Source: Actinomycetes bacterium (GTDB lineage Bacteria; Actinomycetota; Actinomycetes; Mycobacteriales; Mycobacteriaceae). From it: a DNA stretch of 43,186 bases. The notes beneath the pieces were generated by a model that did no database searches, was not told the origin of the DNA, and worked only from the letters and a program-made list of their open reading frames with translations. The stretch spans positions 1-43,186 of the forward strand of contig JAHZIT010000055.1 of assembly GCA_022601275.1 (NCBI GenBank), read 5' to 3'. Shown piece after piece: positions 16,744-27,249 of this stretch; position 1 is the first letter of the stretch, and every line of letters begins with the position of its first letter. Position numbers and translations under genes: made by a program.

Positions 16744-18099
16744 TTAGGACGGCGTGTGGGCGCGCCGCCGCGCGCCAGCGCCGCGGGAGCCACGCCGCCT
16801 GTTGCCCCCCGCGCCGCGGTTGCTGCCGCCGCCGCGCCGGTGGTCGGAACCGCGGTCCCGCGCCTTTCCGGCGGTTTTCGCTGCCGGGGACTTTGCTTTC
16901 GGTGTCGGGGCAATCACTTTGGGCGCCGCACGCAACGGTGCTATCTCGCCGACCAGTGCGTGCACCGGGGCCGAATCGGCGGTGACCTCCTGGGGGCGTG
17001 CGGTGATTCCTGCGCGACGCAGCAGTTGCTGGGTGTCCCTGCGCTGTTCGGGCAGCACGACGGTGACCACGTCGCCGTCACTGCCGGCCCTCGCGGTACG
17101 ACCCGAACGGTGCAGGTAGGCCTTATGCTCCATCGGCGGATCCACGTGGACCACCAGTTCGACCCCGTCGACGTGTACACCCCGGGCGGCGATGTCGGTC
17201 GCCACCAGCACCCGCGCTGTGCCGCTGGTGAAGGCCGCCAGGTTGCGGTCACGGGCGGGTTGGGAGAGGTTCCCGTGCAGATCAACCGATGGCACACCCG
17301 CTTCGGTGAGCTGCTTGGCGAGCTTGCGGGCCTGGTGCTTTGTCCGCATGAAGAGGATCCGGCGTCCGGTCCCCGAGGCCAGTCGGTGCACCACCTCCCT
17401 CTTCTGCTGCACTCCTCCCACGTGGAACACGTGATGGGTCATCGCCGCAGGCGCCTCGGTCACCTCGTCGACCGAGTGCAGCACCGGCTCGTGCAGGAAA
17501 CGCCGGACCAGCTTGTCGACGCCGTTGTCCAGAGTGGCCGAAAACAGCAGCCGCTGGCCTCCGGCAGGTGTTGCCGCCAGGATTCGGGTGACGCCGGGCA
17601 GGAAACCCAAATCGGCCATATGGTCGGCCTCGTCGAGCACCGTCGTGGTGACGTGGTCGAGGTGGACCAGCTTCTGCCGCATCAGGTCTTCGAGCCGACC
17701 GGGGCAGGCCACCACAATGTCGACCCCGGAGCGCAGCGCACTGACCTGTTTGCTCTGCGACACGCCGCCGAAGATCGTGGTGACGCGGAGCCCGGAGGCC
17801 GCGGCGAGTGGTTGCAGCACGGCGGTGATCTGGGTGGCGAGTTCGCGTGTGGGGGCCAAGACCAGACCCGATGGGCAGCCTGATTGCCTACGTCCGCCGG
17901 CCAACGCCGCAACCAACGGTATCGAGAACGCGAGTGTCTTTCCGCTGCCGGTCTTTCCCCGGCCGAGCACATCGCGACCGGCGAGTGCGTCGTGCAGGGT
18001 GGCGGACTGGATCGGGAATGGTTCGGTGATGCCGCTCTCGGTCAGTGAGCGCACCAGTGGTGCGGGCACGCCGAGGTCAGCGAAAGATTGCCTGGTCAT
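16744..18099 (-). CDS. DEAD-box RNA helicase, RhlE-like
   Basis: 451 aa. Q motif near residues 7-31 (FADLGVPAP... FPIQ), Walker A GKTGSGKT at 48-55, Ia PTRELATQ, DEAD at 156-159, SAT (motif III) in LLFSATLD, and motif VI HRSGRTARAG: a complete ATP-dependent RNA helicase core. The last 60 residues are basic and Gly/Arg-rich (RGG-like), an RNA-binding tail typical of RhlE/CsdA relatives. Likely role: RNA unwinding in ribosome assembly or RNA decay. M. tuberculosis has no helicase between fadE20 and hflX, so this gene was gained or lost between lineages. Start at 18099 (MTRQSFADLG) matches the family. Confidence 0.9.
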   Translation of the reverse strand: MTRQSFADLGVPAPLVRSLTESGITEPFPIQSATLHDALAGRDVLGRGKTGSGKTLAFSIPLVAALAGGRRQSGCPSGLVLAPTRELATQITAVLQPLAAASGLRVTTIFGGVSQSKQVSALRSGVDIVVACPGRLEDLMRQKLVHLDHVTTTVLDEADHMADLGFLPGVTRILAATPAGGQRLLFSATLDNGVDKLVRRFLHEPVLHSVDEVTEAPAAMTHHVFHVGGVQQKREVVHRLASGTGRRILFMRTKHQARKLAKQLTEAGVPSVDLHGNLSQPARDRNLAAFTSGTARVLVATDIAARGVHVDGVELVVHVDPPMEHKAYLHRSGRTARAGSDGDVVTVVLPEQRRDTQQLLRRAGITARPQEVTADSAPVHALVGEIAPLRAAPKVIAPTPKAKSPAAKTAGKARDRGSDHRRGGGSNRGAGGNRRRGSRGAGARRRAHTPS

Positions 18100-18199
18100 G
18101 TCTTGTGTGCCTTTCCGGCCTGTTGGGGCAGCGTGTGCCCGGCAACCGCGACGGAATCCGTTCAGCGGGAGTGCGCACACAGTGGCGATTTTCGCCGTC

Positions 18200-18239
18200 G
18201 TGAGTGATGGTTCTGGTGAGTGATGGTTCTGGTGAGCCG
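18200..18239 (-). repeat. 16-bp tandem repeat in the helicase leader
   Basis: GTGAGTGATGGTTCTG (18200-18215) is repeated at 18216-18231 with a partial third copy. It lies about 100 bases upstream of the helicase start in the 282-bp stretch between hflX and the helicase. That stretch also holds two copies of TACTCAAC (18298-18305, 18315-18322) and no convincing gene. Confidence 0.6.
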
Positions 18240-18381
18240 TAGTTGTGGGTCGTCGTACTGGTGAGGGTCGTTTATGGATCCGACGATCGGCGGTCTGTAC
18301 TCAACCACGTCGGGTACTCAACGCAACCGGCTCTGGGCCCCATGCTAGCGCACCGGGCCGCGAACGCCCTATCGGCCGCAG

Positions 18382-19854
18382 TCAAAAAGTCGCGAACTCA
18401 CTCAGACCAACAGCCAAAGAGATCGGGACGCGTGCCTTGAACCTGGTGCCAGATGCGGTGTGCTCCAAAGCATCGACCCGGCCGTCGGCGTGGATGCGAT
18501 GAACGAGATCACCTCGGCTGTAAGGGATTGTGACATCGATCACGGTGTCGCGCGGCGGGATCAATTCGGACATGCGTGACTGCAGACGATCCAGTCCGTC
18601 ACCGGTGCGAGCAGAGACAAACACCGCGTCGGGGAGTGCGCGGCGCAATTTTGCCAGCGCCAAGTCCCCAGCTGCGTCGATTTTGTTGACTACCAGCAAT
18701 TCCGGGGCCGCCCGACCGTCATGTTGAGCCACCACTTCGTTGGTGACCTCCCTCACCGCTTTGATCTGTGCGAGCGGGTTGGCATCGGAACCGTCGACGA
18801 CGTGCAGAAGCAGATCAGCGTCGACGACCTCCTCGAGAGTAGAACGGAACGCCTCGACGAGCTGGGTCGGCAGATGTCGCACGAAGCCCACGGTGTCGGT
18901 CAGTACGAACTCCCGCCCGTCAGCGAATTCGCCACGGCGCGTTGTCGGTTCGAGGGTGGCGAACAATGCATTCTCGATCAGTACACCGGCCCCGGTCAGT
19001 GCGTTCAGCAGACTGGACTTGCCAGCGTTCGTATAGCCGACGATCGCCACGGCTGGCAGGTCACTGCCCTTCCTGCGGCTGCGTTGTGTATCACGGACCT
19101 GCTTCATCGCACGAATTTCTCGGCGCAGCTTAGACATTCGCTCACGGATGCGGCGGCGGTCGGTCTCGATCTTCGTCTCACCCGGGCCTCGCGTGCCCAC
19201 CCCGCCACCACTACCGCCCGCGCCGCCGCCCTGCCGCGACATCGACTCGCCCCAGCCGCGCAACCGCGGCAGCATGTACTCCATCTGGGCATAGGCCACC
19301 TGCGCCTTGCCCTCCCGGCTGGTGGCGTGTTGGGCGAAGATGTCGAGAATCAGCGCGGTGCGGTCGATGACCTTGACCTTGACCGCCTTTTCCAGTGCGT
19401 TCAGCTGCGCGGGACTCAGCTCGCCGTCGCAGATGACGGTGTCGGCGCCGGTAGCCACCACCACCTCGCGCAGCTCCGCGGCCTTGCCCGAACCGATGTA
19501 GGTCGACGGGTCGGGCTTGTCGCGGCGTTGAGTGAGCCCTTCAAGTACCTGCGAGCCCGCCGTCTCGGCCAGCGCGGCCAGCTCGGCCATGCTGGCGTCG
19601 GCATCTGCCGCGCTGCCGTCGGTCCATACACCGACCAGCACGACGCGCTCCAGCCGCAGTTGGCGGTATTCGACTTCGGAGACGTCGGCGAGTTCGGTGG
19701 AAAGACCGGCCACCCGGCGCAGCGCAGCCCGGTCTTCGAGGGCGAGTTCGCCCGCGCTCGGAATGTTGGGTCCCTTACTCGAGATGCTGGGTTCCGACAT
19801 TTGCCTGGAGTTCATGTGTCTGGAGATTTTGCCCTGTGAGGTGCCTTCGCGCAT
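18382..19854 (-). CDS. hflX: GTPase HflX
   Basis: 490 aa. N-terminal HflX domain (about 65-225, including RDKPDPSTYIGSGKAAEL and the Gly-rich GGGAGGSGGGVGTRGPGETK linker), then a GTPase domain: G1 GYTNAGKS (273-280), G3 DTVGF, G4 NKID. HflX binds ribosomes and splits stalled or hibernating 70S particles. Start at 19854 is preceded by GGAGGG; ATG codons at 19815 and 19800 are alternatives, since the first 40 residues are poorly conserved. It follows dapF by 18 bases, as part of the miaA-dapF-hflX run. Confidence 0.93.
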   Translation of the reverse strand: MREGTSQGKISRHMNSRQMSEPSISSKGPNIPSAGELALEDRAALRRVAGLSTELADVSEVEYRQLRLERVVLVGVWTDGSAADADASMAELAALAETAGSQVLEGLTQRRDKPDPSTYIGSGKAAELREVVVATGADTVICDGELSPAQLNALEKAVKVKVIDRTALILDIFAQHATSREGKAQVAYAQMEYMLPRLRGWGESMSRQGGGAGGSGGGVGTRGPGETKIETDRRRIRERMSKLRREIRAMKQVRDTQRSRRKGSDLPAVAIVGYTNAGKSSLLNALTGAGVLIENALFATLEPTTRRGEFADGREFVLTDTVGFVRHLPTQLVEAFRSTLEEVVDADLLLHVVDGSDANPLAQIKAVREVTNEVVAQHDGRAAPELLVVNKIDAAGDLALAKLRRALPDAVFVSARTGDGLDRLQSRMSELIPPRDTVIDVTIPYSRGDLVHRIHADGRVDALEHTASGTRFKARVPISLAVGLSEFATF

Positions 19855-19872
19855 CTGATTTAGCCCTCCGCA

Positions 19873-20739
19873 TCACTGCGCCCGCCACCACTCGTCGGAC
19901 AGTTCGCCGTGGGCGACCAGGACCGAGGGGCCTCGCAGGTAGCTCGCGGCCTCGGTGATGGTCACCGCGACTTCACCACCGGGAATTCGCACCCGCAGGA
20001 CGCCGGAGGAAGCCCCCTCGTGCAGCAACCCGGCACACGCGGCGGCCACCGTTCCCGTTCCGCAAGAACGCGTTTCTCCCACTCCCCGTTCATGCACGCG
20101 CATGGTGACGGCACCGTCGACCGGGGCGGTCAACACCTCCACATTGACCCCCTCGGGAAACTGAGCTGTGTCGAATTTCACAGGCGCGGCGACATCCAGG
20201 GCGGCAAGGTCGGCCTCCGTCAACGAGGCATCGACACAAGCGAGGTGCGGATTGCCGACGTCAACGGCGACGCCTTGAAAACGACGACCACCGACCAGCG
20301 CCGAACCGCTCCCCACAGCATTGACCTTGCCCATTTCGACGGTGACGTCCGCCCGGAGCCCGTCGGCGGTGTGCAGCTCGACAGGTCGTGGACCCGCCGG
20401 CGAGCCCACGACGAATTGGCGCCGACGTTCCAGCCCCTCAGACCACAGGTAGTGGGCGAACACCCGGACGCCGTTGCCACACATCTGCGCCAACGACCCG
20501 TCGGCATTGCGATAGTCCATGAACCAGTCGTCGGCGGTAACGCCTTCAGGAAGCTCTTCGAGCACCCCTCTGTCCCGCGCCGAACCGGCGACGGTCACGC
20601 GTAACAACCCGTCCGCGCCAAGCCCGCGCCTGCGGTCGCAGAGCGCAGCGACCGCGGCCGGCTTCAGGTCGACCGCAGCGGGAATGTCGAGCAAAAGCAC
20701 GAAGTCATTCTCGGTCCCGTGCCCCTTGGCGAACTTCAC
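19873..20739 (-). CDS. dapF: Diaminopimelate epimerase
   Basis: 288 aa. Interconverts LL- and meso-diaminopimelate for lysine and peptidoglycan synthesis in the cytosol. Both catalytic cysteines are present: C87 in [13 protein letters not shown] and C226 in [10 protein letters not shown]; the N-terminus [14 protein letters not shown] is typical. The start is a GTG at 20739, four bases after the miaA stop, which suggests translational coupling; the longer open frame (to 20979) runs antiparallel to nothing known and lacks similarity. The length equals the M. tuberculosis enzyme to within one residue. Confidence 0.94.
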   Translation of the reverse strand: MKFAKGHGTENDFVLLLDIPAAVDLKPAAVAALCDRRRGLGADGLLRVTVAGSARDRGVLEELPEGVTADDWFMDYRNADGSLAQMCGNGVRVFAHYLWSEGLERRRQFVVGSPAGPRPVELHTADGLRADVTVEMGKVNAVGSGSALVGGRRFQGVAVDVGNPHLACVDASLTEADLAALDVAAPVKFDTAQFPEGVNVEVLTAPVDGAVTMRVHERGVGETRSCGTGTVAAACAGLLHEGASSGVLRVRIPGGEVAVTITEAASYLRGPSVLVAHGELSDEWWRAQ

Positions 20740-20743
20740 CTGC

Positions 20744-21661
20744 TCAGGATACGTCTCGCCACAACCGCAATGCTTGGTCCACGTTTCCAGAGGCGGCGCC
20801 GTCGAGCCAGGCGATGCGGCGGTCGCGGCGGAACCACGATCGCTGTCTGCGCACGTAGCGGCGGGTACCGATGAATGTCGGCTCGCGTGCGGCTGAGCCG
20901 TCTCCGCCCGCGTCCAGATCGGCGACCACTTGCGAATATCCCAGCGCACGCACCGCGGTGACGCCGTCACGCAGACCACGGTCCATCAACGATACGACTT
21001 CATCGATCAGTCCCTGGGCGAACATGTTGTCCGTGCGTCGAGCGAGTCTTTCATCGAGAAGTGCTGTTTCCCAGTCTAATCCGATGATTGCGGCGTTCCA
21101 GCGCGGCACTCCGATGCGAGGGGCCGACGCCGCGAACGGCTGCCCGGTCAGCTCTACCACCTCCAGCGCTCGCACGATGCGACGGCCGTCGGTAGGAAGG
21201 ATCGATCTCGCCGCAGCTGCGTCGGCGTCGGAGAGTTCCCGATGCAGATCGGCGACCCCAACCTCGGCGAGGCGCCGTTCCCACTTGGCGCGCACCGCTG
21301 GATCGGTGGCCGGGAACGACCACTGGTCCAGCAGTGACTGGACGTACAGCATCGAGCCGCCGACCACCAGCGGCAAAGCTCCGCGCGCCGATATCGCCTC
21401 GATATCGGCGGTCGCAGCCTGCTGGTAGCGGGCGACGGTTGCCGTCTCGGTGACGTCGAGGACGTCGAGCTGGTGGTGCGCGATGCCGCGGCGCTCGGCG
21501 ACCGCCAGTTTCGCGGTGCCGATGTCCATGCCGCGGTAGAGCTGCATCGCGTCGGCGTTGACCACCTCGACGGCGATCTGTCCGCCGAGCTTTTCGGCGA
21601 CGGCCAGCGCCAGCTCTGACTTGCCTGATCCGGTCGGTCCGACGATCGCCAACGGCCGCAT
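20744..21661 (-). CDS. miaA: tRNA dimethylallyltransferase MiaA
   Basis: 305 aa. Transfers dimethylallyl to A37 of tRNAs reading UNN codons, the substrate step for MiaB encoded 4 kb away. P-loop GPTGSGKS at 8-15, [17 protein letters not shown], then [14 protein letters not shown] and the C-terminal [11 protein letters not shown] use the ATG at 21661 ([10 protein letters not shown]), as in relatives. A GTG at 21670 overlaps the upstream stop as GTGA and is an equally possible start adding three residues. Confidence 0.94.
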   Translation of the reverse strand: MRPLAIVGPTGSGKSELALAVAEKLGGQIAVEVVNADAMQLYRGMDIGTAKLAVAERRGIAHHQLDVLDVTETATVARYQQAATADIEAISARGALPLVVGGSMLYVQSLLDQWSFPATDPAVRAKWERRLAEVGVADLHRELSDADAAAARSILPTDGRRIVRALEVVELTGQPFAASAPRIGVPRWNAAIIGLDWETALLDERLARRTDNMFAQGLIDEVVSLMDRGLRDGVTAVRALGYSQVVADLDAGGDGSAAREPTFIGTRRYVRRQRSWFRRDRRIAWLDGAASGNVDQALRLWRDVS

Positions 21662-21666
21662 GGATG

Positions 21667-22371
21667 TCACGGACGCCAGACGCCGACGAAGTAGCCGACA
21701 CCGTAGGGCGCGCCCCGGTAGAGCTCGGTAGCCGACGGCGGCGCGGTTTCGGTCAACCCACCCAGCACCTGGTAGGCGACCCGGCCCACGCTGTCCTCAG
21801 CCAGGCGGGTCACCGCCGCCCGGTCCCCGGCTGCGAGCGCATCGTCCAGGGCGGCCTGGCGCCCAAGCGAATCCGGGTCATAGCCGCCTGGCGCGGGTGG
21901 ACTGAGCGTGTTGGCGCCGTCCGCCACGATCAGCACGCCGACGGCTTCCTCAGCAGCATCGATCTCCGCGCGAAGCTGCCGGCCGAACGCGAGGGTCGCC
22001 GCTGGGCCATGGTCGTCTCGGTAGGCACGAACTTCGGCAGCGGCCCCGGGTTGCGCGATGCCGCGAAGCCACCCCGTGACCAGCGTGCACAAAGGCAACC
22101 GCGCAAGGGGACGGCCGGCGGCGCGGTGCTCCGCGAACCGGCCGGACAGTCCGACCACGACGTCGGCACCGTAGCCCGCGAAGGTGCCTACCGAGTCGGG
22201 GCCGTCGACACTGTCGGTCTCCGCGACGCCGACGCCGATCCAGCGCGGCGGCAGTACAGCCACCGCTGACAGCGCGGCGGCCCTCAGGCCCGCGGTTTCG
22301 GTGGCAGCCGCGGCAGCGAGTTCGGGGACCATCACCGGCGCCGACGGCACGATTGCGATAGCGCTCAGCAC
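21667..22371 (-). CDS. LigB-like (class III extradiol dioxygenase subunit B-like) protein
   Basis: 234 aa, Rv2728c position. The overall pattern ([14 protein letters not shown] at the start, [32 protein letters not shown] and [15 protein letters not shown] at the end) matches mycobacterial proteins annotated as LigB-like. Obvious dioxygenase iron ligands are not evident, so enzymatic activity is uncertain. GTG start at 22371. It is the first gene of a tight minus-strand run with miaA, dapF and hflX and overlaps the miaA start region. Confidence 0.75.
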   Translation of the reverse strand: MLSAIAIVPSAPVMVPELAAAAATETAGLRAAALSAVAVLPPRWIGVGVAETDSVDGPDSVGTFAGYGADVVVGLSGRFAEHRAAGRPLARLPLCTLVTGWLRGIAQPGAAAEVRAYRDDHGPAATLAFGRQLRAEIDAAEEAVGVLIVADGANTLSPPAPGGYDPDSLGRQAALDDALAAGDRAAVTRLAEDSVGRVAYQVLGGLTETAPPSATELYRGAPYGVGYFVGVWRP

Positions 22372-22441
22372 GACACCAAACTAGCTCTCAACTCTCAGAG
22401 TGCTCTCCCCTTTGACGTGGGTCCCACGAAAACCGGCGCAC

Positions 22442-23338
22442 TCACGCAGGTGTGCGGGTGACGGCCTGGCCCCGCGCCAGCGCCGCGGTTGCCACGACCA
22501 TCACCGTGACCGCCATGACGATGGTGAACCAGCCGGCCGCGCCGGGCCGGAGCGTCTCACCGAGAGCCACGACGCCAAGCGTGCCCGCGATCATCGGCTC
22601 GGTAACGGTCATCGCCGGAAGAGAAGCGGTCAACGCACCTGCGCCGAAGGATGCCTGCTGCATCACCGTGGCCCCGACCGCAACCAGGGCCCAGGCGTAG
22701 AGCTCCGGGGTGCGTAGCAGCTCCACCACACCGTCCAAGCTGGACACGTCGAGGCGGACAACCACAGCCTTGGTCAGCACCGCGAACACCCCCCAGAGGG
22801 TGCCGGACACCACCGCGAGCAGCACCGCGCTGGTCGGCCCAGACCACAACTTGGCCCCCAGCAGGCACAAAGCCAGGAGGGGTCCAAGGATGGCGGTCAC
22901 CCAGATCCACGTCTCCAGCGAGGCGCGTGACTGACCGGCGGTCGGGTTGCCGATGGTCACGATGACGATCACCGCTCCGGCGAGCAACGCGGCCCACATC
23001 CATTCCCATCCCGTGACCCGCCGATGGGACTGACGGGCGCTGATCGGCAACGCGAACAGCAGCGAGGTGACCAGCACCGCCTGGACCAACAGCACAGAGC
23101 CCAAGCCCAGCGCCGCGGCCTGCAGCGCAAACCCAGCGGCGGCCACGCCGCTGCCCAGCCACCATCGACGGTCACGCAACAGACTCAGGAACAGCGTGAG
23201 GTGGCCGGCCGGCTCATCGGCGACCTCATGAGCGGAGCGCTGGTGGATGACGGCGGAGCGCTGGTGAATAACATTGCCGACTGCGATGAAGAACGCAGCC
23301 GCGAGGGCCAGCAGCGCGGCGATATCCGCTTTCGCCAT
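22442..23338 (-). CDS. DMT-superfamily membrane protein (Rv2729c-type)
   Basis: 298 aa, about nine or ten transmembrane helices, Ala/Val/Leu-rich; the arrangement (helix, short loop, DRRWWLGSGVAAAGFALQAAALGLG, paired helices to the end) fits EamA/DMT transporters of the mycobacterial Rv2729c group. Substrate unknown. GGGAGG precedes the ATG at 23338. The loop after helix 1 has a tandem duplicated VIHQRSA, from two 21-bp units at 23231-23251 and 23252-23272. Divergent from the DUF349 gene, with 209 bp between the starts. Confidence 0.78.
   Translation of the reverse strand: MAKADIAALLALAAAFFIAVGNVIHQRSAVIHQRSAHEVADEPAGHLTLFLSLLRDRRWWLGSGVAAAGFALQAAALGLGSVLLVQAVLVTSLLFALPISARQSHRRVTGWEWMWAALLAGAVIVIVTIGNPTAGQSRASLETWIWVTAILGPLLALCLLGAKLWSGPTSAVLLAVVSGTLWGVFAVLTKAVVVRLDVSSLDGVVELLRTPELYAWALVAVGATVMQQASFGAGALTASLPAMTVTEPMIAGTLGVVALGETLRPGAAGWFTIVMAVTVMVVATAALARGQAVTRTPA
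23231..23272 (-). repeat. 21-bp tandem duplication (VIHQRSA twice)
   Basis: Two 21-bp copies (three or so mismatches) in the loop after the first membrane helix of the DMT protein. Confidence 0.8.
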
Positions 23339-23547
23339 CAACCACCTCCCAGGCCTGGAGCCCCGAGCCTAAATAATCCCGCTACAAAGGCGTGGGCGCA
23401 GCGCCCGGCGACCTGCTTCAATGACAGCTACAACGTTCGTCAGCCTCGGGCAGCGTCCGAACAGCTTTCAGCGTTGAGTCAGCTACCAGGCGCCGCGTTG
23501 CGCGGCAGGTGCGCGGGTATCCGCGCGGAGGGCATGAGGAAACGGAT

Positions 23548-24963
23548 ATGGCGATCACCGAACCAGGCGGTTCCCAAGACTCCCAACAACCCGCCGCGAC
23601 GCCGCCCCCGGGTCCGGCACGTCCAGGGCCGGGCTCGATACGACCGGGGCCCGGCTCGATACGACCAGGGCCCGGCTCGATACGACCGGGGCCCGGCTCG
23701 GCACGGCCAGGACCGGGTTCCCCTGCTACAGCGGCGACAGCCGGCGCCGTCCCGACCAATGATCCCCGCCGTTTCGGACGCGTCGACTCCGACGGCACCG
23801 TCTGGCTGGTCACCTCGTCCGGTGAGCGCAAGATCGGATCGTGGCAGGCCGGCGACACCGAGGCCGCTTACCAGCATTTCGGTCGACGCTTCGACGACTT
23901 GCACACCGAGGTGATGCTCCTCGAGCAGCGACTTGCCTCGGGGGCAGGCGATGCCCGCAAGATCCGCGCGGCCGCGGGCACGCTCGCCGAGAACCTGCCC
24001 GCCGCGCACGTGCTGGGTGACATCGACGCCTTGGCGGCTCGTCTCCAGACGATCGTCGTGCAGGCTGACAGTGCCTCTGCCGCCGAGAAGGCCAAGCGCG
24101 ACGAGGCCCGCGCCGCGCAGACCAGGCGCAAGGAAGCCCTCGCTGCCGAAGCTGAGGAACTGGCGAACAGCTCCGCGCAGTGGAAGGCCGCCGGGGACCG
24201 GTTGCGCGCCATCCTCGATGAGTGGAAGACGATCACCGGCCTGGACCGCAAGACCGACGATGCGTTGTGGAAGCGCTACTCAGCGGCTCGCGAGACGTTC
24301 AACAGGCGCCGAGGTTCACACTTCGCCGATTTGGACCGGGAGCGCGTCGGCGCCAAGCAGGCCAAAGAAGCGCTGTGCGTCCGCGCCGAGGAACTGTCTG
24401 ATTCGACCGACTGGGGTCCCACCGCGGCCAAGTTCCGCAATCTGCTGACCGAGTGGAAAGCCGCGGGTCGCGCCGCCAAGGACGTCGACGACACGCTGTG
24501 GCATCGGTTCAAGTCCGCACAGGACAAGTTCTTCTCCGCCCGGAATGCGGCCAATGCTGAACGGGACGCCGAGTTTCGCGCCAATGCCGAGGCCAAGGCG
24601 GCACTTCTCGCCGAGGCCGAGGAGCTCGACACCGTCGACATAAACTCCGCGCGTGCGGCATTGCGCGCCATTGGCGACAAGTGGGACGCGATTGGCAAGG
24701 TTCCTCGCGATCGCGGCGCAGACCTGGAGCGACGACTGCGCGCGGTAGAGAAGAAGATCCGCGACACTCCCAGAGGCGGAGTGGATCCGGAGGCGAAGGC
24801 GCGGGCAGACCAGTTCCGAGACCGTGCCGAACAATTCGAACGCCAAGCCGAGAAGGCGGCGCGCGCCGGCCGGACCAAGGACGCTGAGCAGGCGCGGGCC
24901 AGCGCCGAACAGTGGCGTCAGTGGGCCGACACCGCCGTTGATGCGCTCAGAAAGAAGCGCTAG
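23548..24963 (+). CDS. DUF349 domain-containing protein (Rv2731-type)
   Basis: 471 aa. After a disordered N-terminus with RPGPGSI repeats comes a conserved segment ([27 protein letters not shown]), then long charged helices with DUF349 repeats marked by [39 protein letters not shown] and [19 protein letters not shown]349 proteins are coiled-coil proteins of unclear function; in the family some bind RNA or ribosomes, which I cannot confirm here. Start at 23548 has GAGGA eight bases upstream; an upstream frame extension to 23509 is unlikely. Confidence 0.85.
   Translation: MAITEPGGSQDSQQPAATPPPGPARPGPGSIRPGPGSIRPGPGSIRPGPGSARPGPGSPATAATAGAVPTNDPRRFGRVDSDGTVWLVTSSGERKIGSWQAGDTEAAYQHFGRRFDDLHTEVMLLEQRLASGAGDARKIRAAAGTLAENLPAAHVLGDIDALAARLQTIVVQADSASAAEKAKRDEARAAQTRRKEALAAEAEELANSSAQWKAAGDRLRAILDEWKTITGLDRKTDDALWKRYSAARETFNRRRGSHFADLDRERVGAKQAKEALCVRAEELSDSTDWGPTAAKFRNLLTEWKAAGRAAKDVDDTLWHRFKSAQDKFFSARNAANAERDAEFRANAEAKAALLAEAEELDTVDINSARAALRAIGDKWDAIGKVPRDRGADLERRLRAVEKKIRDTPRGGVDPEAKARADQFRDRAEQFERQAEKAARAGRTKDAEQARASAEQWRQWADTAVDALRKKR
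23620..23724 (+). repeat. 21-bp tandem repeat, five copies, encoding RPGPGS[IA]
   Basis: Units begin at 23620, 23641, 23662, 23683 and 23704; the middle three differ by single bases. In frame in the N-terminus of the DUF349 protein. Confidence 0.88.
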
Positions 24964-24967
24964 GCGG

Positions 24968-25567
24968 TCAGGATTTCGTCGGCCCCGTCTCCTCGTCGCC
25001 GCCGAAACTGTCGAGCACACCCCGTTGCTGGCCCTCGGCGGAAGAGCGCCGACGATCCTCTTCAGTCGCCAACTGCAGCGCGGTGCGGGTGAGCACCACC
25101 CGGGCCCAGTTGTAGGCGAGCATGACCACGGCCAGCCACCCTAGGACCAGCCCGATTCCTGGGCCGGGGTACTGCTCGGGAGCGGTCTGTCGCGACCACA
25201 CCGCAAGCACCCCCAGGAACGACGCCACGCTCGAGCCTGCCAGGGCGATCCAGGCCAGTGCCCAGCGACGAGTCACCAACGCCAGCATCGAGAACCCGAT
25301 GCAGAAGACGAGCACGAACCAGGTGAACACCCGCGACGGCAGAGTGGTCCCGTTGCTGACCGCAGCATCAGAACCAACCAGCACATCAAGTCCCCTGGCG
25401 CCGCCGGTGTGCGGCAGCACGAAGGTCACCAACAGGACGAACACCAAGATCGCGATGGTCAAAGCCCTGGTGCCGGGCTCTATCTCACCCGCCACCCGCC
25501 GCTCGGCGTCTTCGAGTTCACCCTTGAAGTCCTCGAACTCCTGCCCACCACCAGATTCTGAGCTCAT
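24968..25567 (-). CDS. Conserved membrane protein (Rv2732c-type)
   Basis: 199 aa. Acidic cytoplasmic N-terminus ([18 protein letters not shown]), four transmembrane helices (about 37-55, 82-102, 106-127, 139-160), charged C-terminus. Conserved next to miaB in mycobacteria; function unknown. Start ATG at 25567 overlaps the miaB stop as ATGA, so it is translationally coupled to miaB. Its stop is five bases from the stop of the convergent DUF349 gene. Confidence 0.78.
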   Translation of the reverse strand: MSSESGGGQEFEDFKGELEDAERRVAGEIEPGTRALTIAILVFVLLVTFVLPHTGGARGLDVLVGSDAAVSNGTTLPSRVFTWFVLVFCIGFSMLALVTRRWALAWIALAGSSVASFLGVLAVWSRQTAPEQYPGPGIGLVLGWLAVVMLAYNWARVVLTRTALQLATEEDRRRSSAEGQQRGVLDSFGGDEETGPTKS

Positions 25568-27132
25568 CGTGCACACCCGCTGGTCGTGAGCTGGGCGGAC
25601 GGTTCAGGGCTGGGCACACCGAATGCAGGCATCCCCAACCCGACACCGGTGCGGGGCTTTTCTCCTGCGGCGTGGGCATCGCCCGCGCGCGTGCGGCGGT
25701 GTTCGATCACGCCGCCGTCGGCGATGAGGTGATGAGGCGCGGCGCCGGTGACGACGGCGACGACGATGTCGCCGGGCCGGACCGGATCAACGCCCCCGCG
25801 GGCGAGGTCCCCGGGAGCGAAGTGCACCAACCGGCCGTCTCGCGCCCGACCGGACATCCGGGCGGTGCTGGCGTCTTTCCGCCCTTCTCCGGTAGCGACC
25901 AGCAATTCGACGGCGCGGCCGATCTGGGCGGTGTTTTCCTCCAGCGAGATTCGCTCCTGGAGTTCTATCAACCGCTGATAGCGCTCGGAAACGACGTCTT
26001 TGGGCACCTGATCATCTAACTCTGCGGCCGGAGTGCCGGGCCGCTTGGAGTACTGGAACGTGAACGCGCTGCCGAATCGGGCGGCGGCAACAACGTCAAG
26101 GGTGGCCTGGAAATCCTCCTCGGTCTCACCGGGGAACCCAACGATCAAGTCGGTCGTGATCGCGGCGTCCGGGATCGCAGCACGCACCCGTTCGATGATG
26201 CCGAGATAGCGGTCGGCGCGGTAGGACCGCCGCATCGCACGCAGAATGCGGTCCGAACCCGACTGCAACGGCATGTGCAACGTCGGGCACACGTTGGGGG
26301 TCTCGGCCATCGCCTCGATCACGTCGTCGGTGAACTCGGCGGGGTGCGGCGAGGTGAATCGCACGCGTTCCAGCCCCTCGATGCGCCCGCAGGCCCGCAG
26401 CAACTTGGCGAATGCGGTCCGATCGCGAGATTGCCCAGGATCGGCGAAGGACACCCCGTAGGCATTGACGTTCTGCCCCAGCAGGGTGATCTCCAGAACC
26501 CCCTGGTCCACCAAGGACTGGACCTCGGCAAGGACGTCGCCGGGCCGGCGGTCCACTTCCTTGCCCCGTAGCGCGGGCACGATGCAGAACGTGCAGGTGT
26601 TGTTGCAACCCACAGAGATGGAAACCCATGCCGCATAGGAAGACTCACGGCTGGCCGGGAGTGCTGAGGGAAATTCCTGCAATGCCTCCGCGATCTCCAC
26701 CTGCGCTGCCCGGTTGTGGCGGGCCCGGTCGAGAAGCGCCGGCAGCGAACCGATGTTGTGGGTGCCGAACACGACATCAACCCAGGGCGCCTTGCGCAGC
26801 ACTGTGTCCCGGTCCTTTTGCGCCAGGCATCCACCGACTGCGATCTGCATGTGCGGATCGGCCTGTTTGCGGGGCGCGAGGTGACTGAGATTGCCGTACA
26901 GCTTGTTGTCCGCGTTCTCCCGCACCGCACAGGTGTTGAACACGACCACGTCGGCGTCGCGGCCCTCGTCGGCCCGCCGGTAGCCCGCCGCCTCGAGCAG
27001 TCCGGCCAGCCTCTCCGAGTCGTGCACGTTCATCTGGCAGCCGTAGGTCCTGACCTGGTAAGTGCGATCGGCGCAAGGAACAGGTGTCGCCCCCGCCGTC
27101 TGCTGCGTCACCATGGAAGTCACGGCCACCAT
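25564..27132 (-). CDS. miaB: tRNA-2-methylthio-N6-dimethylallyladenosine synthase MiaB
   Basis: 522 aa radical-SAM enzyme adding a methylthio group to i6A37 made by MiaA. N-terminal methylthiotransferase domain with cluster ligands C32, C68 and C102 ([23 protein letters not shown]); radical-SAM motif C176-x3-C180-x2-C183 (CNNTCTFC); C-terminal TRAM domain (about 395-470), then a variable Pro/Gly-rich tail. Start ATG at 27132; a second ATG at 27114 is possible. Divergent from the glutamate-type transporter operon. Confidence 0.94.
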   Translation of the reverse strand: MVAVTSMVTQQTAGATPVPCADRTYQVRTYGCQMNVHDSERLAGLLEAAGYRRADEGRDADVVVFNTCAVRENADNKLYGNLSHLAPRKQADPHMQIAVGGCLAQKDRDTVLRKAPWVDVVFGTHNIGSLPALLDRARHNRAAQVEIAEALQEFPSALPASRESSYAAWVSISVGCNNTCTFCIVPALRGKEVDRRPGDVLAEVQSLVDQGVLEITLLGQNVNAYGVSFADPGQSRDRTAFAKLLRACGRIEGLERVRFTSPHPAEFTDDVIEAMAETPNVCPTLHMPLQSGSDRILRAMRRSYRADRYLGIIERVRAAIPDAAITTDLIVGFPGETEEDFQATLDVVAAARFGSAFTFQYSKRPGTPAAELDDQVPKDVVSERYQRLIELQERISLEENTAQIGRAVELLVATGEGRKDASTARMSGRARDGRLVHFAPGDLARGGVDPVRPGDIVVAVVTGAAPHHLIADGGVIEHRRTRAGDAHAAGEKPRTGVGLGMPAFGVPSPEPSAQLTTSGCAR

Positions 27133-27235
27133 CCTACGGAGGGACCCGGCTGCACCTAAACACGCGGCACACGCGGGCCCGTAGGGGTGATCTGCGCAGA
27201 TTGTCGAGTACCGGGCGCATTCTGCGTTCCCTGGG

Positions 27236-27241
27236 TATGGT
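27236..27241 (+). promoter_or_regulatory. Candidate -10 element before gluA
   Basis: TATGGT, eight bases before the ATG at 27250, with no good -35 and no Shine-Dalgarno sequence; compatible with a near-leaderless mRNA for the transporter operon. Confidence 0.35.
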
Positions 27242-27249
27242 CAGCACCC

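Noticed and set aside
16687..19839. Plus-strand frames of about 370-400 aa opposite the helicase and hflX
   Set aside because: Both minus-strand genes are full-length with all motifs; antisense frames show no recognisable protein.
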